Source: Imbroritus primus
Lineage (GTDB): Bacteria > Pseudomonadota > Gammaproteobacteria > Burkholderiales > Burkholderiaceae
Assembly (NCBI RefSeq): GCF_964332355.1
Contig: NZ_OZ201294.1
Location: forward strand, 248,001-312,000
DNA: 64,000 bases
Reading direction: 5' to 3'
Shown: piece by piece, positions 1-11,834 of the stretch
How the letters are laid out: every line of letters starts with the position of its first letter
How positions within the stretch are numbered: position 1 is the stretch's first letter
The notes under the pieces: generated by a model
Databases searched by the model: none
Told to the model about the DNA's origin: nothing
The model's input: the letters and a program-made list of their open reading frames with translations, nothing else
Position numbers and translations under genes: made by a program

Positions 1-24
1 GTGTCGAGCGGGTCGGCCGGAGCG

Positions 25-32
<8 letters not shown>
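1..32 (-). CDS. 5' end of the next gene of the glucan operon, probably glgB (partial)
   Basis: On the minus strand an ATG at 32-30 lies inside the last codons of the treS gene and opens a frame (MSDAPADPLD...) that runs off the window. Such short overlaps link the genes of this operon, so this is very likely a translationally coupled start. In related beta-proteobacteria the gene after glgE and treS is usually the glycogen branching enzyme glgB. That identity is inference from gene order, because only about ten residues are visible. Confidence 0.5.
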
Positions 33-3419
<3,387 letters not shown>

Positions 3420-3423
<4 letters not shown>

Positions 3424-6400
3424 GTGGCCTCCGGTCGGGTCAGCTGCCAGACGGCGTATGGCAGCCCGGCGGGATCGAGATGCACCGGCTGCCAGCGGCC
3501 CTGCCAGGTGAAGCGGTGGCCGCGCAGCAGATCGGTCACGGCCAGCGCTCCATCGTCCGGCAGTCCCCATTCCCACAACGGCAGTTCGAGCGTGCAGCTG
3601 CGCGCGGCCTGCGGATCGAGGTTGATCGCCACTAGCAGTACATCGTCGCCAAATGGCTGGCCGGGCGCGGCGCTGTCCGGCACGTATCGCAGGAAGGCCA
3701 GCACCGCGTCGTTGTCAGCCGCGCAGAAGCGCAGGCCAAGGTGGTTCTGCAAGGCGGGATGGTTGGCGCGCAGCGCATTGAGGCGCGTGATCTCGCGTAC
3801 GATATGGCCCGGATGGTTCCAGTCGCGCGCGCGCAGTTCGTACTTCTCGGAGTCGAGGTACTCTTCTTTCACCACGCCGTTTACTGTCAGGGGCGCGTAC
3901 TCGCACAGCTCGTAGCCGCTGACCATGCCCCACAGCCCGGACAGCAGCGTCGCCAGCGCCGCGCGGATCAGGAAGGCGGACCGCTCGCCGCCGTGCAGGA
4001 AATAGGGATTGATGTCTGGCGTGTTGACGAAGAAGTGCGGCCGGTAGAACTCGCGCAAAGGGCTTTGCGTCAGCTCCGTCATGTACTCCATCAGCTCGCG
4101 CTTGTGCGTGCGCCACGTGAAATAGGTGTACGACTGCGCAAAGCCGATCTTGGCAAGGCGCGCCATCATGCGCGGCCGCGTGAATGCCTCGGCGAGGAAG
4201 ATTGCTTCCGGGTGCACGGCGCGCACGCTGGCGATCAGCCAGGCCCAGAACGGCAGCGGCTTGGTGTGCGGATTGTCGACGCGGAAGAGCCGCACGCCAT
4301 GGCGGATCCAGAACATCACCACTTCGCGCAAGGCCAGCCAGAGCGCAGGGGCGGCCGTGCCTTCCGCGCTGTCTGTATAGAAATCGACGTTGACGATATC
4401 CTCGTATTTCTTCGGCGGATTCTCCGCATAGCGCAACGAGCCGTCCGGCCGGTAGGAGAACCATTCCGGGTGGTCGCGCAGCCATGGGTGGTCCGGTGAG
4501 CACTGGATGGCGAAATCGAGAGCGATCTCCAGGCCCGCGTCCGCAGCTGCCGCGCGCAGCCGTGCGAAGTCCTCGAAGGTGCCAAGCTGCGGATGCAGGG
4601 CGTCGTGCCCGCCTTCCTCGGCGCCGATGGCATAGGGACTGCCGGGATCGCCAGGGCGCGCCTGCAGGCTGTTGTTGCGGCCTTTCCGATGGGTGCGGCC
4701 GATCGGGTGGATGGGCGGAAAGTACAGTACCGTGAACCCCATGTCCCGGATCGCCGGCAGGCGCGCGATAACATCGTCGAAGGTACCGTGCCGCTGCGGT
4801 TCGTTGCTTTGCGAGCGCGGAAACAGTTCGTACCAGCTGCCGTAGCGCGCCGCCAGGCGGTCAGCCTCGACCGGCATGGCCACGGGATGGCGGGTGACGA
4901 ACGGCCGGCCCCCTGCCGCGCGCATGGCTTCCGCCGTGCCGGGGGCAAGTAGGAGTTCGAGCCGCTGCTGCGGATGATCGGCAGTCTCCGCCAGCTGTGC
5001 GGCCACCGCGTGAATCGCGAGCGTGATATCGCCCGCCGCCCGGGTGGCCACCTCCTGCACGAGGCGGGCGCCCTCCTCGATCTCGAGCGTGATGCCGACA
5101 TTGGCCGCACGCTTCTTCTGGATCTCGTCGCGCCATGTCGCATAGGCATCGCGCCACGCTTCGATCGTGAACTCATGACGGCCCAGCGCCGTCAGCGGAA
5201 ACCGGGCAGTCCAGGCGTCGTTGCCGAGCGGCGTCATCGGCGTTTCCCGCCAGCTGCTCATGCCCGGTGCGCGCCACAGCATGACCACTGCCAGCTGGTC
5301 ATGGCCATCCATCCACACATCAGCGCGCACTTCGACTTCTTCACCGACCACGCGCCGTACCGCAAAGGCGCCGCCGTCGACATTAGGCGTGACGTTCTCG
5401 ATGGCGATGCGAGGCGCTTGCAGCGCAGCCTCTACGCTCTGCCGCAGATGGGCCTGCACGGCCGCGCCAACTTCCGTGTCCATGGCGTGGACGTCAATGA
5501 CGTGCGTGTCGATGGCCTGCGTGCGCGCTGCATCGCCCACGGGGCGGAAGAAGCGGATATCCGCCGGCGGCAGCAATAGCGTGGCGCTGGCGTCGAGCGG
5601 CGCGATGTCAACGGGCGTACCCGGCACGCCCGGGCTGCCACGGGCGGGCAGCAAGTAGCCGGCGCCCTGTGCCAGGCCGCCGAGCACGCGTGCGGCGCCG
5701 AGCGAGGCAAGCTGATCGTTGTCAGGGTTGATGACGACGGCGAGCGCCCCGGCTTCACCGGAGTCGCGCACGCACACCGTCAGGGACGCCTCCGCGCCGC
5801 TCAGCATGCGCAACTGACAGGGTGGCGCACAGGGGTTGGCGGCATGCCAGGCGTTGGCGTGGATCACCTCGTGGCTGAGGTCAAAGCGTTCGTCGAGGGA
5901 TGTCGCTTCGGCCTGATGCGCACGCTGGCCGGAACGCGCCTGTACTCCGTGTTCGAAGCCGGCCGGTACGAGCAGATCGTCGCCCAGTGCGGCAGCGGCC
6001 CAGAGCGCACGACGGGCCACCAGCACATCGTGCGGCAGGGCATCGGGCAGCGCCGCACACGCTCCGATGCGGCCGAGGGGACGCAGCCGCAGGAATTCTT
6101 CGGCAAGCCATGCGCTGCGGTAGTCCCACCACGGGAGGGAACAGAACACGACATCGAAACGGGCGGCGTGGAGGCCCAGCAGCTCCTCGGGTGTGAGGCC
6201 TGGCGTCCAGGCAAGGCACTGCGGGACGTGCGGCACTGCGGCGGCGCTTGCTCTAGCAGCGCGGATTTCCGTGAGGACTTCGGCCCACTGCATGCCGTCA
6301 AGACGCGCCGGTTGCAGAAAGCGCAGGCCCGCCGCCCCCGCGCGCACCAGTGCGCAGGCCTCGTCCAGCCATGCCTGCCCGGTATGCAGGGGAACCGCCA

Positions 6401-6647
6401 CGTCGAAGACACAGCCGATCCCGTGCCCCGCGCTACGTGCGCACAGGGACGCCGGATCGATGGATGCCACCGACTGCGCATCGAGTAACACATGGCCGAA
6501 GCCAAGATGGGCGGCATGCGTGATGCCGCGCGTGATCGCGCCTTCCCTTTCTCTATGGTCCAGTCCGGCTGACGGCGCGGCCATGTCGGCAGGCGTGGCG
6601 GCCAGCTGACAGATCCGCATGCGACTGGCTGGATCGGGGCAGGGCAT
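3420..6647 (-). CDS. glgE: GlgE alpha-1,4-glucan:maltose-1-phosphate maltosyltransferase with a long N-terminal extension
   Basis: Extends alpha-glucan chains with maltosyl units from maltose-1-phosphate. The product is 1075 aa. The last ~650 residues are the GlgE core with nucleophile Asp791 (LFRVDNPHTK), acid/base Glu820 (IFLAEAF) and Asp878 (NTPDINPY). The first ~400 residues precede the usual ~660-700 aa protein and look like an additional, poorly conserved barrel-type domain (MRICQLAATPADM...). The ATG at 6647 is chosen because GGAGGT lies 8 nt upstream; the open frame continues to 6848 but those residues look like non-coding translation. First gene of the operon, coupled to treS by ATGA. 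Confidence 0.93.
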
Positions 6648-7037
6648 GGCTGATGACCTCCGTGGGCGGGATGGGTGGGGCACGCGCGGTAGCAGCGCGG
6701 CCCACGCACGTTTGTCTCGTACCGGTAGCGAAGGGCGTGCCAGCATGTGCGCTCGCATGGACATTGGGGCGGGCCCGCGCGCGGGTGCGGTGGCTGTAAA
6801 ACTTACATGGCCACATGCAAGAAAAGCTGCCGCGCACCGGGCCCCCACGCGGTTTCAGGGGAGGTGATGTCAGACAGACACCGGCATCGGCGCGCCCGGG
6901 GGCTTCCTACAATGGATGCGTTGCTTCTATCTTGTCGGCGGATGCCCGGATCGGCAGCGGGGGCTGCATACCATGGCGGTTCCTGGTGCTGCCTTCGTGC
7001 GTCCACGTCGCGTTCCTGTGTGTATTCTTTTCCGGTC
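6648..7037. other. Divergent intergenic region between glgE and the sigma-54 response regulator
   Basis: About 390 bases without a convincing gene. It should hold the promoters of glgE (leftward) and of the regulator at 7038 (rightward). The only structured element I see is the GTAA/TTAC inverted repeat at 6796-6812. No TGGC-N7-TTGC sigma-54 promoter was found on either strand here. Confidence 0.6.
6796..6812. promoter_or_regulatory. GTAA-N3-TTAC-ATG element upstream of glgE
   Basis: The plus strand reads GTAAAACTTACATGGCC. GTAA and TTAC form an inverted repeat around a 3-nt centre, followed by ATG. It lies about 150 bp upstream of the glgE start. A near-copy (GTAAGAATTACATGCC) lies about 130 bp upstream of glgP at 11188-11203, in the same orientation relative to the gene. 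Two copies in front of two genes of one pathway suggest a shared regulator or promoter element; this is inference. Confidence 0.4.
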
Positions 7038-8477
7038 ATGTCCATGCCCCATCTCCTGATCGTCGACGATGACGCAAGCATTTGCGAAACACTTTCCGAT
7101 ATCGCCGCGGACGAAGGCTTTACATGCGCCGTCGCTGGCACCTTGCGCGATGCCTGTCTGCAGATCGGCTGGCAGCAGCCGCACGCGGTGCTGGTGGATC
7201 TCACGCTGCCAGATGGCTCCGGCATGGAACTGTTCAATGAAGTGGGCGCAGCGGGCACGCAAGTGATCGTCATGACCGGAGATGCCACCGTCGATACCGC
7301 CGTCAAGGCATTGCGGCACGGTGCGACCGATTACCTGGTCAAGCCGCTCAGCGCGTACCAGGTGCGCGCCCTGCTGCGCCGTGCCGCCCAGCAGTGCAGC
7401 GCCGTATCCGAACGTGCACCGGCAACGCTCACGACAGCAGCTGTGGCCAGTGCAACCGCTGCTGTCGGCGCGGGCGGTCTGGTGGGCACGTCACCCGCGA
7501 TGCTGCAGGTCTACGAGCAGATCAACAAGGTCGCGCCTACCGAGGCGACCGTGCTGCTGATCGGCGAAAGCGGAACCGGCAAGGAGCTGGCCGCGCAGAC
7601 CATCCATCGGCTCTCCGCGCGGGCGCGGCATAACTTCATTGCCGTCAACTGCGGCGCCATCTCGCCGCACCTGATCGAGTCAGAGATGTTCGGCCACGAG
7701 CGCGGCAGCTTCACCGGCGCGGAACGCCAGCACAAAGGTTATTTCGAACGTGCCGATGGCGGTACGCTGTTTCTCGACGAAATCACCGAGATGCCGCTCG
7801 AGTTGCAGGTGAAGCTGCTGCGCGTGTTGGAAAGCGGCGGCTTCATGCGCGTTGGGACCAATCGCGAGCTGCGCTCCGACGTGCGCGTGCTGGCCGCCAC
7901 CAACCGCAACCCCGAGGAAGCGGTGGCCGAAGGCAAGCTGCGCGCCGATCTGTATCACCGGCTCAACGTGTTTCCCATCGAACTGCCGCCCCTGCGCGAA
8001 CGCGGCGACGATGTCCAGGCCATCGCCCAGATGCTGCTCGACCTGCTCAACCGCGAACATGGCACCCAGCGGCGCTTTGCGCCCGAGGTGCTGGAAAGCA
8101 TGCGCCTGCATACCTGGCCAGGCAATGTGCGCGAGCTGCGCAACTTCGTGCAGCGCGCCTACATCATGTCTGACGACGACATCATCCGCGAGACGCAGGT
8201 GCCGGTCGCCATGGAGGTGGTGCACAGCGCACCGGGCACCGTGGTATCCGTGCCCGTTGGCATGTCACTGGCGGATGCCGATCGTGAACTGATCTTTGCC
8301 ACGCTCGAGCAATGTGCGGGCGTCAAGAAACACGCTGCCGAAATCCTCGGTATCAGTCTCAAGACGCTCTACAACCGGCTCGAGGAATATGCCGCACGCG
8401 GCGAGTATCCGCCACGCGGCAGGTCGACGGCGGCAGAGAATGCTGGCGATGCCGGAGAACCGCCCGCACCGGCCTGA
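7038..8477 (+). CDS. NtrC-family sigma-54-dependent response regulator
   Basis: 479 aa from the ATG at 7038 (MSMPHLLIVDDD). A longer frame exists but does not encode receiver sequence. Receiver domain about 1-118: acidic cluster DDD 10-12, phospho-acceptor Asp54 (VLVDLTLPDG), Lys102. AAA+ domain about 148-385: Walker A GESGTGKE (176-183), Walker B GGTLFLDE (241-248). The sigma-54 contact loop reads GSFTGA (223-228) instead of the canonical GAFTGA. C-terminal Fis-type HTH (KKHAAEILGISLKTLYNRL). No histidine kinase is adjacent. It sits between divergent glgE and convergent glgP. The nearest sigma-54 promoter I find is at 11254, before the small gene at 11376. Confidence 0.9.
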   Translation: MSMPHLLIVDDDASICETLSDIAADEGFTCAVAGTLRDACLQIGWQQPHAVLVDLTLPDGSGMELFNEVGAAGTQVIVMTGDATVDTAVKALRHGATDYLVKPLSAYQVRALLRRAAQQCSAVSERAPATLTTAAVASATAAVGAGGLVGTSPAMLQVYEQINKVAPTEATVLLIGESGTGKELAAQTIHRLSARARHNFIAVNCGAISPHLIESEMFGHERGSFTGAERQHKGYFERADGGTLFLDEITEMPLELQVKLLRVLESGGFMRVGTNRELRSDVRVLAATNRNPEEAVAEGKLRADLYHRLNVFPIELPPLRERGDDVQAIAQMLLDLLNREHGTQRRFAPEVLESMRLHTWPGNVRELRNFVQRAYIMSDDDIIRETQVPVAMEVVHSAPGTVVSVPVGMSLADADRELIFATLEQCAGVKKHAAEILGISLKTLYNRLEEYAARGEYPPRGRSTAAENAGDAGEPPAPA

Positions 8478-8494
8478 GGCGCTGGCAGGCCAGG

Positions 8495-11056
8495 TTAGGC
8501 TGCGTCGCTCGGTGCCATGGCACGCGGGCGGCCCCATTCGCGTTGAGCCGTAGCCGACTGCTCGGCGTCACGCAGCAACGGCACGGGTACCGGCTTGACA
8601 TGCCAGATGCGTGCGCAGTACTCGCGGATCGCCCGGTCCGATGAAAAATAGCCCGAGCGCGCCACGGACAGGATCGACATGCGCTGCCACGCTGCCTGAT
8701 CGAGGAAGGCAGCCGACGTTTGCCCCTGCGCCGTGACATACGAGTCGAAATCGGCCAGCAGCAGATAAGGATCGTGCTGCAGCAGGTTGCCTGCGATCGG
8801 TTCGAACAGGGTCGGATCGCCCCTCGAGAAAAAGCCCTGCTGCACCAGGTCGATGACCGCGCGCAGTTCCGGATTGCGCGCGTAGTAGGCCGCCGGACGA
8901 TAGCCATCGGCGCGCAGGGCGGCGACCTCAGCCGCGGTCAGGCCAAAGGCGAAGAACTGTTCGGCGCCGATGGCATCGCGCAGTTCGATGTTGGCGCCGT
9001 CAAGTGTGCCGATGTTCAATGCGCCATTCATGGCGAACTTCATGTTGCCGGTGCCCGAGGCTTCCTTGCCAGCCAGCGAGATCTGTTCCGACAGGTCGGC
9101 CGCAGGATAGATGCGTTGCCCGAACCCCACGTTGAAGTTGGGCAGGAAAGCCACCTTGAGGCGGTCGCGTACCTGGGGATCGCGGTTGATCACGTCGGCC
9201 ACCGAAGTGATGAAGCGGATCATCAGTTTGGCGTAGTGGTAGCCTGGCGCGGCCTTGCCGGCGAAGAGAAAGGTACGCGGCACGATCTCGGCATGCGGAT
9301 CGGACTTGATGCGGTGATACAGCGCGATGATGTGCAGCACGGCCAGGTGCTGGCGCTTGTATTCATGGATGCGCTTGACCATCACATCGAACATCGATGC
9401 CGGATCGACCACCACGCCGGTCTGCTGGCGGATCAGCACCGCCAGGTCGGCCTTGTTGGCCTGGTGCGCGGCGTGCCAGCGCTCGCGGAAGCCGGCATCG
9501 TCGGCATGGATCTCCAGCGCGCGCGTCTGTTCGAGATCAGTGACCCAGCCGTCGCCGATGGCATCGGTCATCAGCCGTGCCAGTCGCGGATTCGATAGTG
9601 CCAGCCAGCGGCGCGGCGTGACGCCATTCGTGATGCTTTCGAATTTCTCCGGCCAGACGGCATTGAAATCGCGCAGCACGTCCTCGCGCATCAGCTTGGC
9701 ATGCAGGTCGGCCACGCCATTGATGGTATGGCTGCCGACACAGGCGAGATGCGCCATACGCACGGCGCGCGGGCCGCTTTCGTCGATCAGCGAGAGCCGT
9801 GCCGCACGGTCGCCATGCCCGTAGTCGCGGATGCGTACTTCTTCCAGGAAGCGCGTGTTGATCTCGTAGATGATCTCAAGGTGGCGCGGCAGAATGGTTT
9901 CGAACAGTTCCAGTGGCCAGCATTCGAGGGCTTCCGGCAGCAGGGTGTGATTGGTATAGGCGAAGGCATGGCGCGTGACATGCCAGGCCGTATCCCACGG
10001 TACCAGATGCTCGTCCACCAGCAGGCGCATCAGCTCAGCAATGCCGATGGCCGGATGGGTATCGTTGAGCTGCACGGCGAATTGTTCGTGAAAGCACGTC
10101 ACCGGCATCTGGTGCAACTCGAGGATGCGCAGCATGTCCTGCAGCGAGCAGGCGACGAAAAAGTACTGCTGCTCCAGTCGCAACGCCTTGCCCTGGTAGG
10201 TTTCATCGTTCGGGTAGAGCACCTTGGTGAGGTTCTCCGAGGTCACCTTGCGATTCACTGCGCCCAGATAATCGCCACGATTGAACACATCGAAATCGAA
10301 CGCCTCGGTGGCCTCCGCGCGCCACAGGCGCAAGGTGTTGACGGTATTGACGCGGTAGCCGAGGATCGGCGAATCGAAAGGCACACCCATCACGCTCTTG
10401 CCCGGCACCCAGCGTACCCGGTAGTGGCCGCGGTCATCGGTGTAGTGCTCGGTGTGCCCGCCGAGCTTGACCTCGACGGCCCAGTCGGAGCGCTGGATTT
10501 CCCACGGATTGCCGTTGCGCAGCCAGGTGTCGGTGTTTTCCACCTGCATGCCGTCGATGATGCTCTGCTGGAAGATGCCGTACTCGTAGCGGATGCCGTA
10601 GCCGATGGCGGGAATCTCCAGCGTCGCCAGCGAATCCATGAAGCATGCGGCCAGCCGCCCCAGGCCGCCATTGCCAAGGCCCGGCTCGGCTTCCTGCGCC
10701 AGTAGCATATCGAGGTCCAGCCCGAGTTCGCGCATCGCCTCGCGCACCTCGTCCTGGATACCGAGGTTCAGCAGGTTGTTGCCCAGATGCGGACCCAGCA
10801 GGAATTCCGCCGACAGGTAGGCGACGGTACGGGCCGGTGTGCTGAGATGCTTTTCGCCAGTGCTGATCCAGCGCTGCACCATGCGGTCGCGTACCGTATG
10901 CGCGAGTGCCTGGAACAGGTCGTTCTGGTTGGCCAGCCCCGGCAGCTTGGCCTGCGTATAGAACACATGGTCGAGAAAGGCGCGCCGGATCGGCGTGCGG
11001 GCCAGTGAGGTGCGGGTATTGTCGGTCGCGGCGACGGGCGAGGTATTCGCGGCCAT
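8495..11056 (-). CDS. glgP: Glycogen/starch/alpha-glucan phosphorylase
   Basis: 853-aa GT35 enzyme that releases glucose-1-phosphate from alpha-1,4-glucan ends with pyridoxal phosphate as cofactor. The PLP-lysine signature EASGTGNMKFAMNGALNIG is intact, and the length matches bacterial GlgP (about 800-850). The start at 11056 (MAANTSPVAATD) has AGGAG 7 nt upstream; the frame extends to 11185 but the added residues are atypical. The gene is convergent with the sigma-54 regulator (17 bp gap). It supplies the breakdown arm opposite the GlgE synthesis arm. Confidence 0.95.
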   Translation of the reverse strand: MAANTSPVAATDNTRTSLARTPIRRAFLDHVFYTQAKLPGLANQNDLFQALAHTVRDRMVQRWISTGEKHLSTPARTVAYLSAEFLLGPHLGNNLLNLGIQDEVREAMRELGLDLDMLLAQEAEPGLGNGGLGRLAACFMDSLATLEIPAIGYGIRYEYGIFQQSIIDGMQVENTDTWLRNGNPWEIQRSDWAVEVKLGGHTEHYTDDRGHYRVRWVPGKSVMGVPFDSPILGYRVNTVNTLRLWRAEATEAFDFDVFNRGDYLGAVNRKVTSENLTKVLYPNDETYQGKALRLEQQYFFVACSLQDMLRILELHQMPVTCFHEQFAVQLNDTHPAIGIAELMRLLVDEHLVPWDTAWHVTRHAFAYTNHTLLPEALECWPLELFETILPRHLEIIYEINTRFLEEVRIRDYGHGDRAARLSLIDESGPRAVRMAHLACVGSHTINGVADLHAKLMREDVLRDFNAVWPEKFESITNGVTPRRWLALSNPRLARLMTDAIGDGWVTDLEQTRALEIHADDAGFRERWHAAHQANKADLAVLIRQQTGVVVDPASMFDVMVKRIHEYKRQHLAVLHIIALYHRIKSDPHAEIVPRTFLFAGKAAPGYHYAKLMIRFITSVADVINRDPQVRDRLKVAFLPNFNVGFGQRIYPAADLSEQISLAGKEASGTGNMKFAMNGALNIGTLDGANIELRDAIGAEQFFAFGLTAAEVAALRADGYRPAAYYARNPELRAVIDLVQQGFFSRGDPTLFEPIAGNLLQHDPYLLLADFDSYVTAQGQTSAAFLDQAAWQRMSILSVARSGYFSSDRAIREYCARIWHVKPVPVPLLRDAEQSATAQREWGRPRAMAPSDAA

Positions 11057-11187
11057 GCGTGGCTCCTGCGTCGGGAAGGGTGAGCGGATCGTCATGCGCT
11101 GGGGCGGAGCGGCTGCCTCCAGCGTAGGCAAGGTTGGACGGCAGAAGCAAGCTGCCGTTCCGATGTCGAAAGTGATGCTGCACACTG

Positions 11188-11203
11188 GTAAGAATTACAT
11201 GCC
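11188..11203. promoter_or_regulatory. GTAA-N3-TTAC-ATG element upstream of glgP
   Basis: Plus strand GTAAGAATTACATGCC, matching the glgE-upstream copy at 13 of 16 positions. It has the same inverted-repeat architecture and a similar distance (about 130 bp) from the start codon of a leftward glucan gene. Confidence 0.4.
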
Positions 11204-11253
11204 GTGCCCGCTTGATCGTGCATCGGACCATTGCGCGGCAAGGTTCGGCCGGC

Positions 11254-11269
11254 TGGCGCGCAACTTGCG
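11254..11269 (+). promoter_or_regulatory. Sigma-54 (RpoN) promoter for the gene at 11376
   Basis: TGGCGCG-CAAC-TTGC at 11254-11268: GG and GC separated by exactly 10 nt, one change from TGGCACG-N4-TTGC. The predicted start of transcription is near 11280, about 96 nt before the ATG at 11376, which has its own AAGGAG. An adjacent candidate activator is the NtrC-type regulator at 7038. Confidence 0.6.
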
Positions 11270-11375
11270 TAATGCAGGAGGCGGACCGCCTCGCTGCCTA
11301 GGCGGAATCCACCGACTGCGCCTGACGCGGAGCCGGGGATGTTGTCCGCTGTGAAGTCCAGATCAAGGAGCCGAC

Positions 11376-11798
11376 ATGCACAAAGCCAAGACTTCTCCGC
11401 AGCATGCCAAGAACCGGACGCGGCCGTATGTGCCGCCCAAGGTTGACGACGACACGCCGACCTATCAAGAGGCCGTCGACGAGTCGCTCGAAATGACGTT
11501 CCCCGCAAGCGATCCGATTTCGCCGAGTGCGGCCATGCACGCCGAAGAGCGGGTGCGTACCGAGCGCGACAAGACCGACTGGAAACTCTCGCCGGGCAGC
11601 GAGAACCAGCCAGTCGGGACGACGCCTGCTGCGCAGCGCACAGGCAAGACCGACAAGAGCGCCGCGCACGCCAGCCATGGCGAGACGAAAACCGCCAGCG
11701 TGTCGACCAAGGGAGCGGTGAAAGGCGCAACAAAAAGCGCTGGGAAAACGCCTGAGAAGGGCGCCGTAAAAGGGCCCGTGAAGCGCCCGACCCATTGA
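11376..11798 (+). CDS. Small hydrophilic protein with FPASDP motif and Lys/Ala-rich tail
   Basis: 140 aa, function unknown. The middle contains DESLEMTFPASDPI; an E-x-FPASDP motif recurs in many short uncharacterised proteobacterial proteins. The last ~60 residues are a low-complexity Lys/Ala/Gly/Thr tail (repeated KGAVKG/KGATK) resembling histone-H1-like or nucleic-acid-binding tails. No signal peptide or membrane segment. The start has AAGGAG 7 nt upstream. A sigma-54 promoter precedes it, suggesting induction by an activator, perhaps the one encoded at 7038. Convergent with ligD. Confidence 0.75.
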   Translation: MHKAKTSPQHAKNRTRPYVPPKVDDDTPTYQEAVDESLEMTFPASDPISPSAAMHAEERVRTERDKTDWKLSPGSENQPVGTTPAAQRTGKTDKSAAHASHGETKTASVSTKGAVKGATKSAGKTPEKGAVKGPVKRPTH

Positions 11799-11801
11799 GG
11801 G

Positions 11802-11815
11802 CCGGCGTTCGCCGG
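11802..11815. terminator. Hairpin between convergent genes
   Basis: CCGGC-gttc-GCCGG lies 3 bp after the stop of the 11376 gene and before the end of ligD. There is no U-tract, so a bidirectional terminator role is only plausible. Confidence 0.35.
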
Positions 11816-11834
11816 TGGCCGCGCGTGGGTATGC

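Larger units (their letters stand above)
11057..11375. other. Divergent intergenic region between glgP and the small gene at 11376
   Basis: About 320 bases with no credible ORF. It contains the second GTAA/TTAC element (11188-11203), probably belonging to glgP, and a sigma-54 promoter pointing right (11254-11269). Confidence 0.6.
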
